This document shows positions 45,946 to 57,300 of a stretch of 64,000 bases of DNA, one piece after another. The DNA is from JASDSY01 sp041441465 (GTDB lineage: Bacteria > Muiribacteriota > UBA9980), in NCBI GenBank assembly GCA_041441465.1, contig JASDSY010000026.1, forward strand, positions 1 through 64,000, in the 5' to 3' direction. The notes under the pieces were generated by a model. That model had not been told where the DNA came from, did no database searches, and was given only the letters and a program-made list of their open reading frames with translations. A program made the translations under genes and the position numbers. Each line of letters starts with the position of its first letter. Positions within the stretch are counted from its first letter, which is position 1.

Positions 45946-46752
45946 TTATTTTTTTTCATTTTTTTTAAAACGTTTATTGATAAGGTCCATTTTCCAATTA
46001 GCAATTCGTGCAGATACACCGTCTTTATCAAGATTTATAACTTTTTTATATTCGTCAAAAGCCATATCGTATTTATTCATTTTAGTAAGAAGGTCAGCGT
46101 AATTTTTATGTATGACAGGATTTTTTTCATCAAATTGCAATGCGTTTTTGTAGTATTGTTCGGCGTCCTCTAATTTCCCGAGATCGGCGAGACATTTAGC
46201 TAGATTGCTGAGAGATTTTGAATAAGTAGAATCGATTTCGACCGCTTTTCTAAAACAAGCGACCGCTTCGTTAATCATATTTTTTTCCTCGTACAAAACG
46301 CCGAGATTATTTTGCGCTTTTATATTGTCAGGCGCAATAGCAACCGCGTTCAAAAAACAGGCCATTTTAGTAATACGATCTTCCTGAGTCTCACCCTTTT
46401 CATACCAGCCGGCAGATGACAGCTGCCTTAGTTCGCCAAGTTCTTCACGGCGTTTTTTTACCAATTCGGCCATTTTTTCAGAATCGGTTTTAAATTGAAA
46501 CGCTACAGCTTTAACGTCGGCACCGCATTTAGGACAGAAATTAACCTCTATTTTTTCATCATCAGACGGTCCCGGAATTTTTGACTGACATTTCGGGCAT
46601 AACTTATAAGAATCAGAAAAAGCAAAAACGCTGTTCAAATTGACCGAATAATCAGACACGCCAAAAGGCATGCAGCACACCATGATAATAACAGCCGTTA
46701 AAGCTAATGATTTAACAGCCGAAAAATTTTTGATATTAAAATTGAATACCAT
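45946..46752 (-). CDS. Exported zinc-ribbon TPR protein
   Basis: 268 residues from the ATG at 46752; GAAGGGA lies seven bases upstream, so the longer frame to 46788 is not used. A hydrophobic segment (ALTAVIIMVCCMPFG) is followed by a four-cysteine zinc-ribbon-like motif, CPKC ... CPKC, then a helical linker and three to four TPR repeats (NNLGVLYEEKNMINEAVACF, YSKSLSNLAKCLADLGKLEDAE, IHKNYADLLTKMNKYDMAF). Either it is exported with the ribbon outside, or the hydrophobic segment is a signal anchor. Probably scaffolds protein contacts. Co-oriented with the deaminase. Confidence 0.75.
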   Translation of the reverse strand: MVFNFNIKNFSAVKSLALTAVIIMVCCMPFGVSDYSVNLNSVFAFSDSYKLCPKCQSKIPGPSDDEKIEVNFCPKCGADVKAVAFQFKTDSEKMAELVKKRREELGELRQLSSAGWYEKGETQEDRITKMACFLNAVAIAPDNIKAQNNLGVLYEEKNMINEAVACFRKAVEIDSTYSKSLSNLAKCLADLGKLEDAEQYYKNALQFDEKNPVIHKNYADLLTKMNKYDMAFDEYKKVINLDKDGVSARIANWKMDLINKRFKKNEKK

Positions 46753-46842
46753 TATAAATTCCCTTCTATAGTTTTTATTTTTTCCCAAACTCCGCCATTT
46801 TCAGCAAATAATTTCGGCATATAAAATAAAAAGGCGCTTTAT

Positions 46843-47313
46843 TTACAATAATTTTGTTTTGCAAAAATTACAGCAGCCCTTAATATCGATTGTAAACACA
46901 GTAAGCTCCGAATGGCAGGCCGGACAGTGCATATCGCGGCTGTATTTAGCCTGCACTTCAGCCCAGACTTTATTAAAACGATGATAATAATAATCACGCT
47001 TTTTTTCATCGATATAATCTTTTATTCTTTGCCATATTGTTTTTGAGCTGCGATTTTCGGAATACTGTGAATAAGCTGAATATCCATTAGGGTTAGAATA
47101 TGTATTGATCCTGTCATAATAAGTTCCGGAAAAACCTGACCGCTTAGCACGTGAACTTTTGCGGTATTTATAAATTTGATAAAATAAATAAGTAAGAACC
47201 AGCGCCGAAATGCCCTGCTTTGAAAATGCAAAAGAAATAAGCGTGTTAAAAAGTGAATATAATATGAAGAAAGTAAGTAAAACGAATATTATCGTCATTG
47301 TTTTAGCATTCAT
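46843..47313 (-). CDS. Small membrane protein with C-terminal zinc ribbon
   Basis: 156 residues. Two hydrophobic segments (TIIFVLLTFFILYSLF and GISALVLTYLFYQIY), then a basic Tyr/Ser-rich linker and a C-terminal four-cysteine ribbon (CPAC ... CNFC). Promoter at 47324-47352. It lies 90 bp upstream of the TPR gene. Function unknown; one of three zinc-ribbon proteins in this cluster. Confidence 0.65.
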   Translation of the reverse strand: MNAKTMTIIFVLLTFFILYSLFNTLISFAFSKQGISALVLTYLFYQIYKYRKSSRAKRSGFSGTYYDRINTYSNPNGYSAYSQYSENRSSKTIWQRIKDYIDEKKRDYYYHRFNKVWAEVQAKYSRDMHCPACHSELTVFTIDIKGCCNFCKTKLL

Positions 47314-47323
47314 AGCAATTGAA

Positions 47324-47352
47324 ATTATAACAGATTTTTTTATAAAAGTAAA
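47324..47352 (-). promoter_or_regulatory. Promoter of the minus-strand zinc-ribbon gene
   Basis: On the minus strand TTTACT (47352-47347) and TATAAT (47329-47324), 17-bp spacer, start near 47317. That leaves only a few bases before the ATG at 47313, so the leader is very short. Confidence 0.5.
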
Positions 47353-47407
47353 TTATTAAATGTTATTCTAATAGTGTTTTTTTATAGAATGATTTTTTCA
47401 TTAAAAT

Positions 47408-47436
47408 TTGACAAGTTCAATTTGATTTAGTATAAT
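47408..47436 (+). promoter_or_regulatory. Perfect consensus sigma-70 promoter
   Basis: TTGACA (47408-47413), 17 bp, TATAAT (47431-47436). Transcription should start near 47443, 38 bases before the ATG of the wall-hydrolase-like gene. Confidence 0.85.
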
Positions 47437-47480
47437 TTTAGCAAATGATTTTTTATTTTTTATATAAAAGGGTGAATGTT

Positions 47481-48866
47481 ATGAAAAATACGCATCATAA
47501 AAGAAAAAAATTCATGTTTATATTAACGATAGGTTTTTTTATAGTTTTTAGCAGTCTCGGCATTTATTTTACCACAAATTGCTACAGCAGCGATGATATT
47601 TCGGCAGTTAAGCTTCAGGAATCATTGCAGACGGCATATAAAAATTATGTCAGCGCTTCTGCTCAATACGGAACTGAATCGCAGGAAGCTAAGTTCTGGT
47701 TTGACAAATATCAGGAATTCGCCAAACAGTATTCTGATAAAATCGGAACTTCAGAGCAAATACAAGTCCAGCAGGCAGCTCAATATAATGGCAGCAGCGA
47801 TTCCGGCACAACCAAAACCGTATTAAAAGAACGTCCTAATATTTTAAAAAGAATCGGATACCAGTTTGTCTCAAAACTTAAGCTTCTGCTTCAAAAAGCG
47901 CCTTCTCACATAAATGACTTCGCGCTCGGCGAAATGAATTTCGTGACAGGCAATTATAAAGACGCATTAACTCTTTATGAAATGGCTGAAAGAAAAGGCG
48001 ATTTAAACGGCACGTATTTTTATCAGTCGATATACTGGCAGGGACGCTGCTACCTTGAAATGGCCAAAAATTCTAATAATAAGCAGGAACAGATAGAGTA
48101 TTACAAAAAAGCTCAGGAAAGATTCATGAATGTTTCCATGAACCTGCTGGTTCAAAAAAAATCATTCAACCAGCAGCAAAAAATGTATGAAAAAGACTCA
48201 ACCGCATTAGTAGTGCAAATAAAAAATTATATAAATTACTTAGGCACCCCGGCAACTAATTCCAATCAGCAAGCCAATAACAAACCGACACAGCCTTCGA
48301 CAAGCAGCATCAACTCTTCGCTTGTTGATAATTCATGGAAAACCAGCCTGCAATATGATTATTTAATATCCGACCAGGCATTTGTCGACGTAAATTCAAT
48401 GACGAAAGATCAGATTCAATCATTTCTTTCGAGCAAAAATTCAGTCCTTTCAAGACCGGTTGACGGCAAATATCCAGCTGATATGATTTATGAAGCTGCA
48501 CAAAAATGCGGCATCTCGCCTAAGGTGTTACTCGCAAGGCTTCAGACTGAACAGGGACTTGTTACAAAAAAATCGGCGACCCAAAAAGAATTGGATTGGG
48601 CGTTAGGCTGCGGCGCTTATGACGGCGGCAACTGGAACCAGAATTATAAAGGCCTTGAAAAGCAAATCGAAGGCAGCGCACAGACACTCAGAAAACATTA
48701 TAACATAGGGCTTACCAAAATATCTGAAGACGGAACTGTTCAAAAAGAAATAGACGGCGAAACAATAACAATTAAAAATGCGGCGTCATATTCGCAGTAC
48801 ATGTACACGCCGCATAAGAGCGGAAATAAATTATATCGCAGTGTTTATGTAGGATTTTTCGAATAA
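47481..48866 (+). CDS. Secreted or membrane-anchored lysozyme/glucosaminidase-like protein
   Basis: 461 residues from the ATG at 47481 (site AAAGGGTGA; the frame is open from 47445, inside the expected leader). An N-terminal hydrophobic segment (FMFILTIGFFIVFSSLGIYF) acts as signal or anchor. Residues about 30-280 are helical, with a TPR-like portion (MNFVTGNYKDALTLYEMAE). The C-terminal 150 residues have a lysozyme-fold pattern: MIYEAAQKCGISPKVLLARL, TEQGLVT with a candidate catalytic Glu, then ALGCGAYDGG and QIEGSAQTLRKHY. This resembles proteins that bind or cut peptidoglycan. Activity is inferred only. Ends in the terminator at 48915-48958. Confidence 0.75.
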   Translation: MKNTHHKRKKFMFILTIGFFIVFSSLGIYFTTNCYSSDDISAVKLQESLQTAYKNYVSASAQYGTESQEAKFWFDKYQEFAKQYSDKIGTSEQIQVQQAAQYNGSSDSGTTKTVLKERPNILKRIGYQFVSKLKLLLQKAPSHINDFALGEMNFVTGNYKDALTLYEMAERKGDLNGTYFYQSIYWQGRCYLEMAKNSNNKQEQIEYYKKAQERFMNVSMNLLVQKKSFNQQQKMYEKDSTALVVQIKNYINYLGTPATNSNQQANNKPTQPSTSSINSSLVDNSWKTSLQYDYLISDQAFVDVNSMTKDQIQSFLSSKNSVLSRPVDGKYPADMIYEAAQKCGISPKVLLARLQTEQGLVTKKSATQKELDWALGCGAYDGGNWNQNYKGLEKQIEGSAQTLRKHYNIGLTKISEDGTVQKEIDGETITIKNAASYSQYMYTPHKSGNKLYRSVYVGFFE

Positions 48867-48914
48867 ACTTCGATATAAAACACGATACGATTCGATATTA
48901 AAAAATATAAAAAT

Positions 48915-48958
48915 AAAAAAGGCTGGTTTGAAACTCGTATTTTCAAGCAGCCTTTTTT
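48915..48958. terminator. Bidirectional terminator
   Basis: AAAAAAGGCTG (48915-48925) pairs with CAGCCTTTTTT (48948-48958), with inner TTTGAAA/TTTCAA pairing. T-runs occur on both strands. It serves the plus-strand hydrolase-like gene and the minus-strand giant operon ending at 49021. Confidence 0.88.
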
Positions 48959-49020
48959 ATTTATTTTTAAATTACTTTAGGAGCCCGTCCAATAATTAAA
49001 TTATCGCTAAAATAATTTAA

Positions 49021-52000
49021 TTAGAGTTTTTTCCATGGCGTCCATGTTTTAAAATCACCGGTAGTGCATTTATATACTGATTTTTCAGCCTGATTGACTG
49101 AATAAAGAATATATTTTCCATCCTTGAAATCTGCTGAAATAACGCCTGTGCTGTTAGGTGCCGACATGAAGGCCGCTCCGACCTTTTTCCATACAAATCG
49201 CTGGCCGATTTTTTGAATATCAGCATAGTATAATTCGTCGAGGACTGGATCGAAGCATACAGCCGTTACTGCCTCATTCTTTTTAAATGTAAATGCAAAT
49301 GAAGCTTTTCCCGAAACCGACGCCGGCTGTTCAAATACCGGATGCATAAGCTTCCATACGCCATATGCCTTTAAATCATAGGACTTTGCCATATAAAGAT
49401 CGGATGTCATGGTATCATAACAAAATGCGGCCGCACCTGCCTCGCCGGAAGTAAAAGAAATTTTTGAACTTTCAGTAAAGTTTGGAGGAGCGATTATTGA
49501 AACTTTCGATATACTCTTAAACTCTTCCATAAAATCAATTTCAAGGTTATTTTGATTAAATTTCAAAACATAATTTTTATCTTTCAAATTAACGGCCGAA
49601 AAAATATAATCAAATTCAGGAATAGCAGTGATATTACGCGAATGCGGCGATTGATTTCCTGAAACATCTTCGGCATATATCGAATAAGAATATTCGCTGC
49701 CATTTTCAACGGCGCGATCAAGCCAATTAGACTGTGCCGGCGGTATTTTTATCTTTTGAGGAGCGGCATTATCGCCTTTTTTTAATTTCACGATAACATA
49801 ACCGGCGATATCCGATTCAGAGTTTTTAGACCATTTTAACTCGACCTGGCCTACCCCGGCTGCAGCCGCAAAATCAGCCACAGCGGAAGGCGGCTCAGTA
49901 TCTTTGCCTTTTACCATAATTTCAAGTTTATTTTCAAGCGCCTTCTTTTCGGCAATTTGTCTTTCTTCTTCAGCCTTTTGAACTTCCCCGCGAAGCTTCG
50001 TAAAATCCACAGGCTTTTTTTGGGCCGAATCAGTAAAACCTATTTTGGACACTTTGACAGCCGGTTTGGCCGATCCCGCAGTCTTAAATTCATATTTTAT
50101 AATATAAGGAACATTTTTATCGACAGGTTTGGATGTTTCATCCGTACCATCCCACAAAAAGTAATGTTTACCTTGAAGATGCTTCTGATCAAGCGCAAGT
50201 TTTTTTATAACCTTATTATCGCTATTATAAATATATGCCGTAACTAATGTAGAATCGTCACTTGTTTCATAATTAAGCTTAACTGCGGTCATACCCTTAA
50301 TGTCAGGTTTGGATTCGGGTTTTATATCCATTTTGATTTCGAGCTGATTTTGAGCACCCTGTGTTTTTTTTAAGATTTCATCAGCTTTAATTACCTCATT
50401 TTCAACGGGCGGCATATAGACAAGCTGAAAAATGGAAATATTCCAAATTCCAGTGCGTGTCGATTCATATGCTATCATTTTGCCGTCAGGGCTCATTTTA
50501 GCATTTCGCATCTGGCAGATATCGCTTTTTAAAAGCTGCGTTATTTCAGAGCCGTCAGAGTTGGCGCTGAAAACGGCCGAAATTACATCTGTTTTCTGAG
50601 TAAATAAAATTTTCGAACCGTCTGCCGAATATGACGGTTCGAATTCATTGCCGTCTACGGTTATCGGAGTATTATTATCGCCGTTCAAAGAACACAACCA
50701 GATAGTATTGGAATATAAATTCTGGCGGTAAATTATCTTTTTGCCGTCATAAGAAAATGCCGGTTCTAAAAGAATAGCATTGACATCGGCAATGACTTTT
50801 TCAGCCTCACCGCCGTCAGGAGTGATCATATAAATATCGTTATTACGGCTGAATACTATTTTTTTACCGTCACGCGAACATGCCGGGGAAATTGAATCAA
50901 ACCCCTTATAGTCGGTCAACGCTTTTTCACCGGAACCGTCGCCTGACATAATGACAAGGTTATAATTTTCTCCAGATCGGCGTTTTGAGGCAATAATTCT
51001 GCCGTCGGCAAGAACTGCCGGCGTAATATAATCCGCGGCAGTGTCCTTGGAAATATGAGAAGCTTTACGTTCAATGGGCGATATGGAATAAAGCTGCGAT
51101 TTGCCGGCTTTATTGGAAACAAATATTATATTTCTCGAATCCGGCGTCCACGCGGGATAAGTTCCGCCAGACTGAGTCAGCAGAAAATCTTTACCGGCCG
51201 TCATCGACGAATAGTCAATAATAAAAGAAAACTCATAAGGCTTATCAGTCGAGTTATTTGCATTATCCTTAATGTTTAGTATTTTCACGCGCACGCTCTG
51301 ACCGTCTATAAAGCCTGGCGGCACCGGTTTAGCCTTAAAAAATTCGAGTTTCATAGTTTTCGTGCTTGAATCGTAGGTAAGCGCGCCGTCGCCCAGCTTA
51401 TATTTAAGCCCGTCAACCTCGCATTCTAGCGACCCGGCGCAAACACCTGACCCGTCGCCATCATCGATTTTAGCGGTTATCACGGCGCTCGAAGTTTTTT
51501 CACCGTCTTTCGGGGAAGTTTCCGTAACTTTAGGCGGAGTATTATCCACTTTTACCTTGTAATGAGAAAAGTTAGTCTGAGTCTTTCCATCAGCATATAC
51601 GCCGGCGATGTGCAAATACCATTCATCATTCTGAGCTGAATCGGATGATTTTACATCAGCCTTAAATTCAACAAAAGTATCCGATTTAGGCGCAGTTTTA
51701 GGCGTCGACAGCGGCTGATTATCCACTGAATAAATATACTGCGTTATGTTTTTATCATTTGATTTCCATGTGAATTTAATATTTTTATCCGCCGAGCCGC
51801 CGGTAGTGACAGCGATATTATCAATGCACATAAAAGCTCCAGGTTCATTATCGCCGTCAGATATTTCGCAATATCCGGCACGGTTATAATTTCCAAAAAA
51901 TATCTCATCTATTAAAATAGGCTCGTCACTTTTAAAAGAAGGCATTACATTCCTGATCATTTCATATAAATTTACCGAATAGGAATGCCATGCACCGTCG

Positions 52001-54318
52001 CGTATCATACGAGGGCAATTAAGGGTTTTATGCCGGGAAATTTCACCTGAAACGACATTTTTCGTAAGCGGCATTTCAAAATAATAGCCGCCTGCATTTA
52101 TTAATATATTTGTTTCAAATGTTTCAGGACATTTATATTCAAATGAAAGTACCGGAAACTCACGCGCATCATATTTTTTTGTAGTTATAAACACCGCATT
52201 ATCCGAAGGCTGCTTTTTATTGATAACCTTAAGATAACGCCTGCCTGAAATTTTGTCCCTTTCGACTTTCAGCTCGCAATTTTTATTTATTGAACGCGGC
52301 GCAAGGCTGTAATTGCCGTTTTCAAAATCGCATTGCAAAAAGAAAGGATGAGTTTCGGAATTAACTTCAATTGCCGGCTGTTCAGGCACAGGAAGTTTTA
52401 CTTCCTCAATTTTTTCCGGCACTTTTTTTAATGCCTCGATATCGCCTTCAAATACGGCGAAATAAGTCTTTCCTTTTTCGTTAAATCCTGCGATTTGAGC
52501 TGTTATTTCGTTACTGTCGTCAACTCGCGAAGGCAGCATAACATAACCACGCCATGAATCATATTTAAAAATCGAATGTTTTTTAGCGTCTAATTTTTGT
52601 TCAAATCCGGTGAATTTCAAAACAGCGGGACGGTCAAAACGCAAAGCGCGCGGCCGTGCGCGGTATACCGAAGATATCAATTTATATCCCGGATTATTTA
52701 ACACTTCAGAATCAGCCGGCAAAAGCTTATCGGAATTAAGAAGCGAACAGAGTGTGAAACCCTCTGTAATGGCGTATGCCGGCACAAATAAAGCGGCGCG
52801 GCAATCGTCGGATTCGGCAAACTTCGCCACGGGATTAGAAAGAAAACGGCCTATAATAACATCGCGGCAGTCGGTTCTGACATTGCCGTCGATGTCGAAT
52901 ACCTCTAGTTTAATACGATATTTGCCATTGTATTTTGTCTGCTTTATAATCGGCTGTATATAATCAGGCACTTCGCGCATATATTTAAAATTAGATCCGA
53001 CGTCTATAGAGCATAAATTGCCATGGACAGTAGCCTTGCCGGAAAAAGAAAGCCTGTGGTTGGTGAGAAATTTCGGTTCCTTCGATTCAAGTATTACTTC
53101 AGGCGATTCAAGAGGATTTGTAATATTTTCCATTGTCACCCTGTAGTGGGAAAAGTTATAACCAAGCGCATCGCCGAAAACAGGCATCGTAAAATTTACG
53201 ATAGAATCGTTCCAGGGAACCTGGATATTAGCGATAAGCTGAAGTATGTCATAACTCGCGGATGCGCTTTGAGAAACGCCGTTTTTATCGTCATATTGAA
53301 CGGTTATGTCCGCATTGCCTGAAGGCAAAACTACGCCAGCGTTATCGGTCAGGTCGAACATAATAACGCCGTCAACTTCGGTAGTAGTTTCTTTGGTGTA
53401 AGTATCGCCATTTTCATAAGCGACATCGATTGTAACAGGCGATCCAGGAGCAGCTTCTGGCGATGTTTTAATTCCAAGTTTCAAAAATGAATTTTTATAA
53501 ACGGTCAATATATTTTCAACGGGCTCTGCAGCTGATTTTTGAGAATCATTAATGGCCGCCGATTTTGTAAACTTATCAAAATGTATCTCTCCGCCGCTTT
53601 TAAAAAGAACTATGCCGCATAGTTTACGGCCGCCCATATTAAGGGACGAGGCCGGAATTGAAATTCTGTGCCAGATATTATATATGGACGGCACAGAACC
53701 GGCGTTATAATTCGAAAAGCTGCCTTCCTCGCCGTCAAAGTTAAAAACATTCGCGCCGAAATAAACCCTGTGTTCGCACACTCCGGATTCATCGTAAAAA
53801 GCCGCAGCGAAAGCCTCGGGCGCCTTGCCGGCCGGAATAAGAACATAAAAAACTATATTTTCGTCAGCGCCTACGGCATACTGCGAATTTTTATTCGTAA
53901 AATATGCCGTCTGTTTTCCCGGCGCATCGAGGACAATGTTTTTGGATCCTGAAAACGGATGTGAATCAGAAAACTTAAACGGTAATATTTCTTTTGAATT
54001 TTCGGGCAGTTCGTCATCGATAAAACATGCCGGCGAATCACTTTTTGAACGTTCAAGAAGCGTTTCCGAAGTGAGTTCCTTCTTTATTCCGCTTTCAATT
54101 TCAGACAGCTGGAAAAATTCTTCGATTGATAATTCCGCAGCCTGTGAAATACCGGAATAATTTAAAAGAAACGTAAATAAAATTAAAAACGTAAAAAATG
54201 CCTTTATCACGCAGAAAAATATATTTTCAAGGAAGGCCCGGCGGCGGACGTTCGCGGAATGAACATTTGTTCTGATTTTATTTTCGGTACGGGTTAAGCC
54301 ATATATTTTTAATACCAT
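49021..54318 (-). CDS. Large exported multidomain protein with TolB-type propeller
   Basis: 1765 residues from the ATG at 54318 (GGAAGGATG upstream; the TTG two codons earlier is not preferred). Signal segment VIKAFFTFLILFTFLLNYSG, cut near SQAAE. The N-terminal 300 residues are beta-rich and contain a binding-module-like part. An Ig-like domain (VDNTPPKVTETSPKDG) lies near 950. A TolB/WD40-like propeller spans about 1046-1306, with blades of the type YPAWTPDSRNIIFVS, SPACSRDGKKIVFSR and EPSYSADGSKILFTQ. A FlgD-like Ig domain lies at about 1330-1420, an FN3 domain at about 1473-1570, and beta-rich repeats fill the end. Gap to the HEAT gene upstream is 17 bp, so they are co-transcribed. Role unknown; binding or scaffolding is likely. 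Confidence 0.82.
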   Translation of the reverse strand: MVLKIYGLTRTENKIRTNVHSANVRRRAFLENIFFCVIKAFFTFLILFTFLLNYSGISQAAELSIEEFFQLSEIESGIKKELTSETLLERSKSDSPACFIDDELPENSKEILPFKFSDSHPFSGSKNIVLDAPGKQTAYFTNKNSQYAVGADENIVFYVLIPAGKAPEAFAAAFYDESGVCEHRVYFGANVFNFDGEEGSFSNYNAGSVPSIYNIWHRISIPASSLNMGGRKLCGIVLFKSGGEIHFDKFTKSAAINDSQKSAAEPVENILTVYKNSFLKLGIKTSPEAAPGSPVTIDVAYENGDTYTKETTTEVDGVIMFDLTDNAGVVLPSGNADITVQYDDKNGVSQSASASYDILQLIANIQVPWNDSIVNFTMPVFGDALGYNFSHYRVTMENITNPLESPEVILESKEPKFLTNHRLSFSGKATVHGNLCSIDVGSNFKYMREVPDYIQPIIKQTKYNGKYRIKLEVFDIDGNVRTDCRDVIIGRFLSNPVAKFAESDDCRAALFVPAYAITEGFTLCSLLNSDKLLPADSEVLNNPGYKLISSVYRARPRALRFDRPAVLKFTGFEQKLDAKKHSIFKYDSWRGYVMLPSRVDDSNEITAQIAGFNEKGKTYFAVFEGDIEALKKVPEKIEEVKLPVPEQPAIEVNSETHPFFLQCDFENGNYSLAPRSINKNCELKVERDKISGRRYLKVINKKQPSDNAVFITTKKYDAREFPVLSFEYKCPETFETNILINAGGYYFEMPLTKNVVSGEISRHKTLNCPRMIRDGAWHSYSVNLYEMIRNVMPSFKSDEPILIDEIFFGNYNRAGYCEISDGDNEPGAFMCIDNIAVTTGGSADKNIKFTWKSNDKNITQYIYSVDNQPLSTPKTAPKSDTFVEFKADVKSSDSAQNDEWYLHIAGVYADGKTQTNFSHYKVKVDNTPPKVTETSPKDGEKTSSAVITAKIDDGDGSGVCAGSLECEVDGLKYKLGDGALTYDSSTKTMKLEFFKAKPVPPGFIDGQSVRVKILNIKDNANNSTDKPYEFSFIIDYSSMTAGKDFLLTQSGGTYPAWTPDSRNIIFVSNKAGKSQLYSISPIERKASHISKDTAADYITPAVLADGRIIASKRRSGENYNLVIMSGDGSGEKALTDYKGFDSISPACSRDGKKIVFSRNNDIYMITPDGGEAEKVIADVNAILLEPAFSYDGKKIIYRQNLYSNTIWLCSLNGDNNTPITVDGNEFEPSYSADGSKILFTQKTDVISAVFSANSDGSEITQLLKSDICQMRNAKMSPDGKMIAYESTRTGIWNISIFQLVYMPPVENEVIKADEILKKTQGAQNQLEIKMDIKPESKPDIKGMTAVKLNYETSDDSTLVTAYIYNSDNKVIKKLALDQKHLQGKHYFLWDGTDETSKPVDKNVPYIIKYEFKTAGSAKPAVKVSKIGFTDSAQKKPVDFTKLRGEVQKAEEERQIAEKKALENKLEIMVKGKDTEPPSAVADFAAAAGVGQVELKWSKNSESDIAGYVIVKLKKGDNAAPQKIKIPPAQSNWLDRAVENGSEYSYSIYAEDVSGNQSPHSRNITAIPEFDYIFSAVNLKDKNYVLKFNQNNLEIDFMEEFKSISKVSIIAPPNFTESSKISFTSGEAGAAAFCYDTMTSDLYMAKSYDLKAYGVWKLMHPVFEQPASVSGKASFAFTFKKNEAVTAVCFDPVLDELYYADIQKIGQRFVWKKVGAAFMSAPNSTGVISADFKDGKYILYSVNQAEKSVYKCTTGDFKTWTPWKKL

Positions 54319-54335
54319 AATCAATCATCCTTCCA

Positions 54336-57300
54336 TTAAAACTCACAAGTTCCGGAAACTGTAGCCGGTTCGCCGGGAACGCCAAGCGCGCTTATGCCGA
54401 CAACTTTATAAGAATACATTTTACCTGCCGATAAAGCATAATCGATATATTCAACAGCATCAGGACCAAGCGAGGCGATCTTTCTGCCGTTACGATATAT
54501 CGCGAATTCTTTTAACAGTCCTTCTTCTTTCTGAGGCGCCGAATAACTCCAGCTTAACTTAATATATGTCTCATTCGAAATAAAACTTAAATTCTCGACG
54601 GGCCCCGGCGGTCTCGACGGCACCGCCTCGGCGTGATGCGAAAATGCGCTTACATTGCCGTAATTATCACATGCGCATACGGCGTATGATTGTTTTTCAC
54701 CGTTTTTCAAGCCTTTATCTTCATACGTATTTCCTGTAATTTTAACATCTTCCATTTTTTTGCCATTTTTATAAAGGATATAATGACTTGCCGGCTTATT
54801 CGATGGAGGATTCCAGCTTAAATTACATGCCTTATCAGCGGGCAAAACTGCAAAGCCTCCAGGCGGATCAGGCGCTATATATCTTTCGGCGCCGGCCGGA
54901 GATATTTTCTGAATTGCGATTTTCGAAATTTCCCTGACATCATTATTACCGTCAGATGTACATTTAGAAAGCGGTTTTAAAGATGACTGGTCCGCGATAG
55001 CCGAAAGCGCTTTTATGATTTCGATTTTTTTAAATACATGATTTGCGGCCATAGATTTAAGCAATTCATTATTTAAAATCTCGACTGATTTTGAATCCTC
55101 ATAATACTTAAGTATTCTAGCCGCATAAGCTGAATTATACTCGTTCTTGCTTTCGACAAGAACATTTTTGACGCTGTCGCGTATAACATCGAGCTGGTTC
55201 AATTTAAATAACGCATCAGCCACGGCCTCAAGAACGGTGTTAGAACTCGAGTTTTTAAGATTTTTTATGAATTCTCCCGAGGCTTCCTTATATTTTATGT
55301 TGCCGAGTATCCTTATATAAATCGCAAGAAAGTCCTGATCCTTCTCCTGTGATAAAAGCTTAAAGATTTCAGGGCCGACCGTTTCAGGACTAGTCTGTGC
55401 CAGACTCTCGATCCCTGTCGCCGCCTGCATCTTAATATTATAGTTAGTCTCGTTTAACAGCGCACTGAAAAAAACACTAAGCTTATCTTTTGATATTTTG
55501 GCTAAAATCTCAAGAATGCGGTTTTTAAGGTAATAATCCTTGCATTGTTTCATGTAAGCGGCAAGATATGGCGCCGCTTCCGGATCATTAAGAGCCGTTA
55601 TTATGGAAAGTGCTCGGTATTTATCTTCATTTACGGCGGATTTCAGCAATAAATTAACGGCGGGCATTAAAACCGGTTTCCCTATTTTTTGAAATATTTC
55701 ATCATTAATATATATGTCACGGTTAAAGTATAAAAGCGCGTCCTGATCAAATTCCAAAAGCTTCGTCAATTCTGCTAAAGAACCGTTGTTCGCAAGTATT
55801 GCTGCCAGCAATAGCCCAGCTTTTCCGTTAACTTTATAAACTTCCTCAAATTTTTTAGTAATTTTATCTATATTATTTTTTCTGACAGAGTTGGCTAAAA
55901 TTTGATATGCCGCTTTTTCTTTACCTTCAACCATAAGCGCGCCGCAAACCGCATCGAATGAATCATCGATCATTTCCGAAAGTGCGTTTATCACATAGTA
56001 CAAATTATCCCTGGAATCGAGCATCTCGATCAAAGCCGGAATTGCTTTCACGATTTTCATGCGGCCGATAGCGCGGCATGCTTCGCCGGATACTTCGCGG
56101 TCTTTCGATTTCAAAGCTTTTAAAAACACAGGCACGGCGTCTTTGGAACGCAGTTCAGATAGTATATAAATTATCGCGCGCTGAGCGGCCGGGGTATTAT
56201 CCGGATTATCGGCTGCCGAAAGCACTTTGGATACAGCCTGACCTTTCAATTTTATAAGCGCGTATTTCGCTGAATCGCATATTCTATTGGATTTCGCCGA
56301 CAATAAATTAATCAGCAGATCGATATCCCCCGGATTTTCAGATAATGCCAAAAAGCTTATCAAATATGAATATACGCTTATCTTTTCATAATCGTCATCA
56401 GCAGTTTTCGAAAAATCGGTTTTGGCGAGCTCAGCGCTTATAGAACTAATCGATTTTTTTAGAATTTTTCTTGATATTGTACCGCTGTCACGGCGTGACT
56501 CGAAAAAATAATAATCGACGCCGGGCAAATAATCAGGTTTTATGCCTGTAAATTCAGATGTAATACCGGCAAGAGCATTTAAAAAAGGTTTCCTGACGCC
56601 ATTTCTGAATAATATGGAGGCCACTATTATTTTTAATTTTCCTTCGGCTGTTTTTTCCTTTTCTATAAAGCTGAATATCGATTTTTCACAAAAATTTCCG
56701 AGTGCATTAAAAATAGCGTTAGTGCTTTTATGCTTTTCGACATTCGCAAACATCCATTCAAGTCCTTCAGCCGATGATGTTTTTCCTAATTCATGTATGG
56801 CAGTTTCCCTGAAATTGTCATAATTTTTTTTATCGGATTTTATTATTTCAAGCAGATATGCCGGCACTTCGTTGATATCGATTTCACTTATGCTTTCTAT
56901 AAAATTTCGCGCGTCATAATAATTTTTATCATCAGCAGCCGTTTTTTCAAAAAGAGTTTTCAGCGCTTCGAATCCTTTTAAACCAAGACGCCTTAACATT
57001 TTTATGGAATATGATTTATAGCCATAATTTTTAGAGCCCGTTAATTTAGTCAAAAATTCGATTTTTCCGGCATCATCGCTCGCGGCATAAGCTTCGAAAA
57101 AATTCTCGTTAATATAATAGGCGTCACTATTTTTTTCATTTTCTTCAATAACTTTTTTCAGCGACCCGGCGCTCAGGTTAGATACGACGAGCCTTAAAAG
57201 ATCGCTGTTCCCCGATATTTTTTTCAGGTCGGCGGCATATTTTTCCGCGATTTTTTTAGCCAATTCCCTGTCATCGTATATATTAAAGTAATCGATCAAG

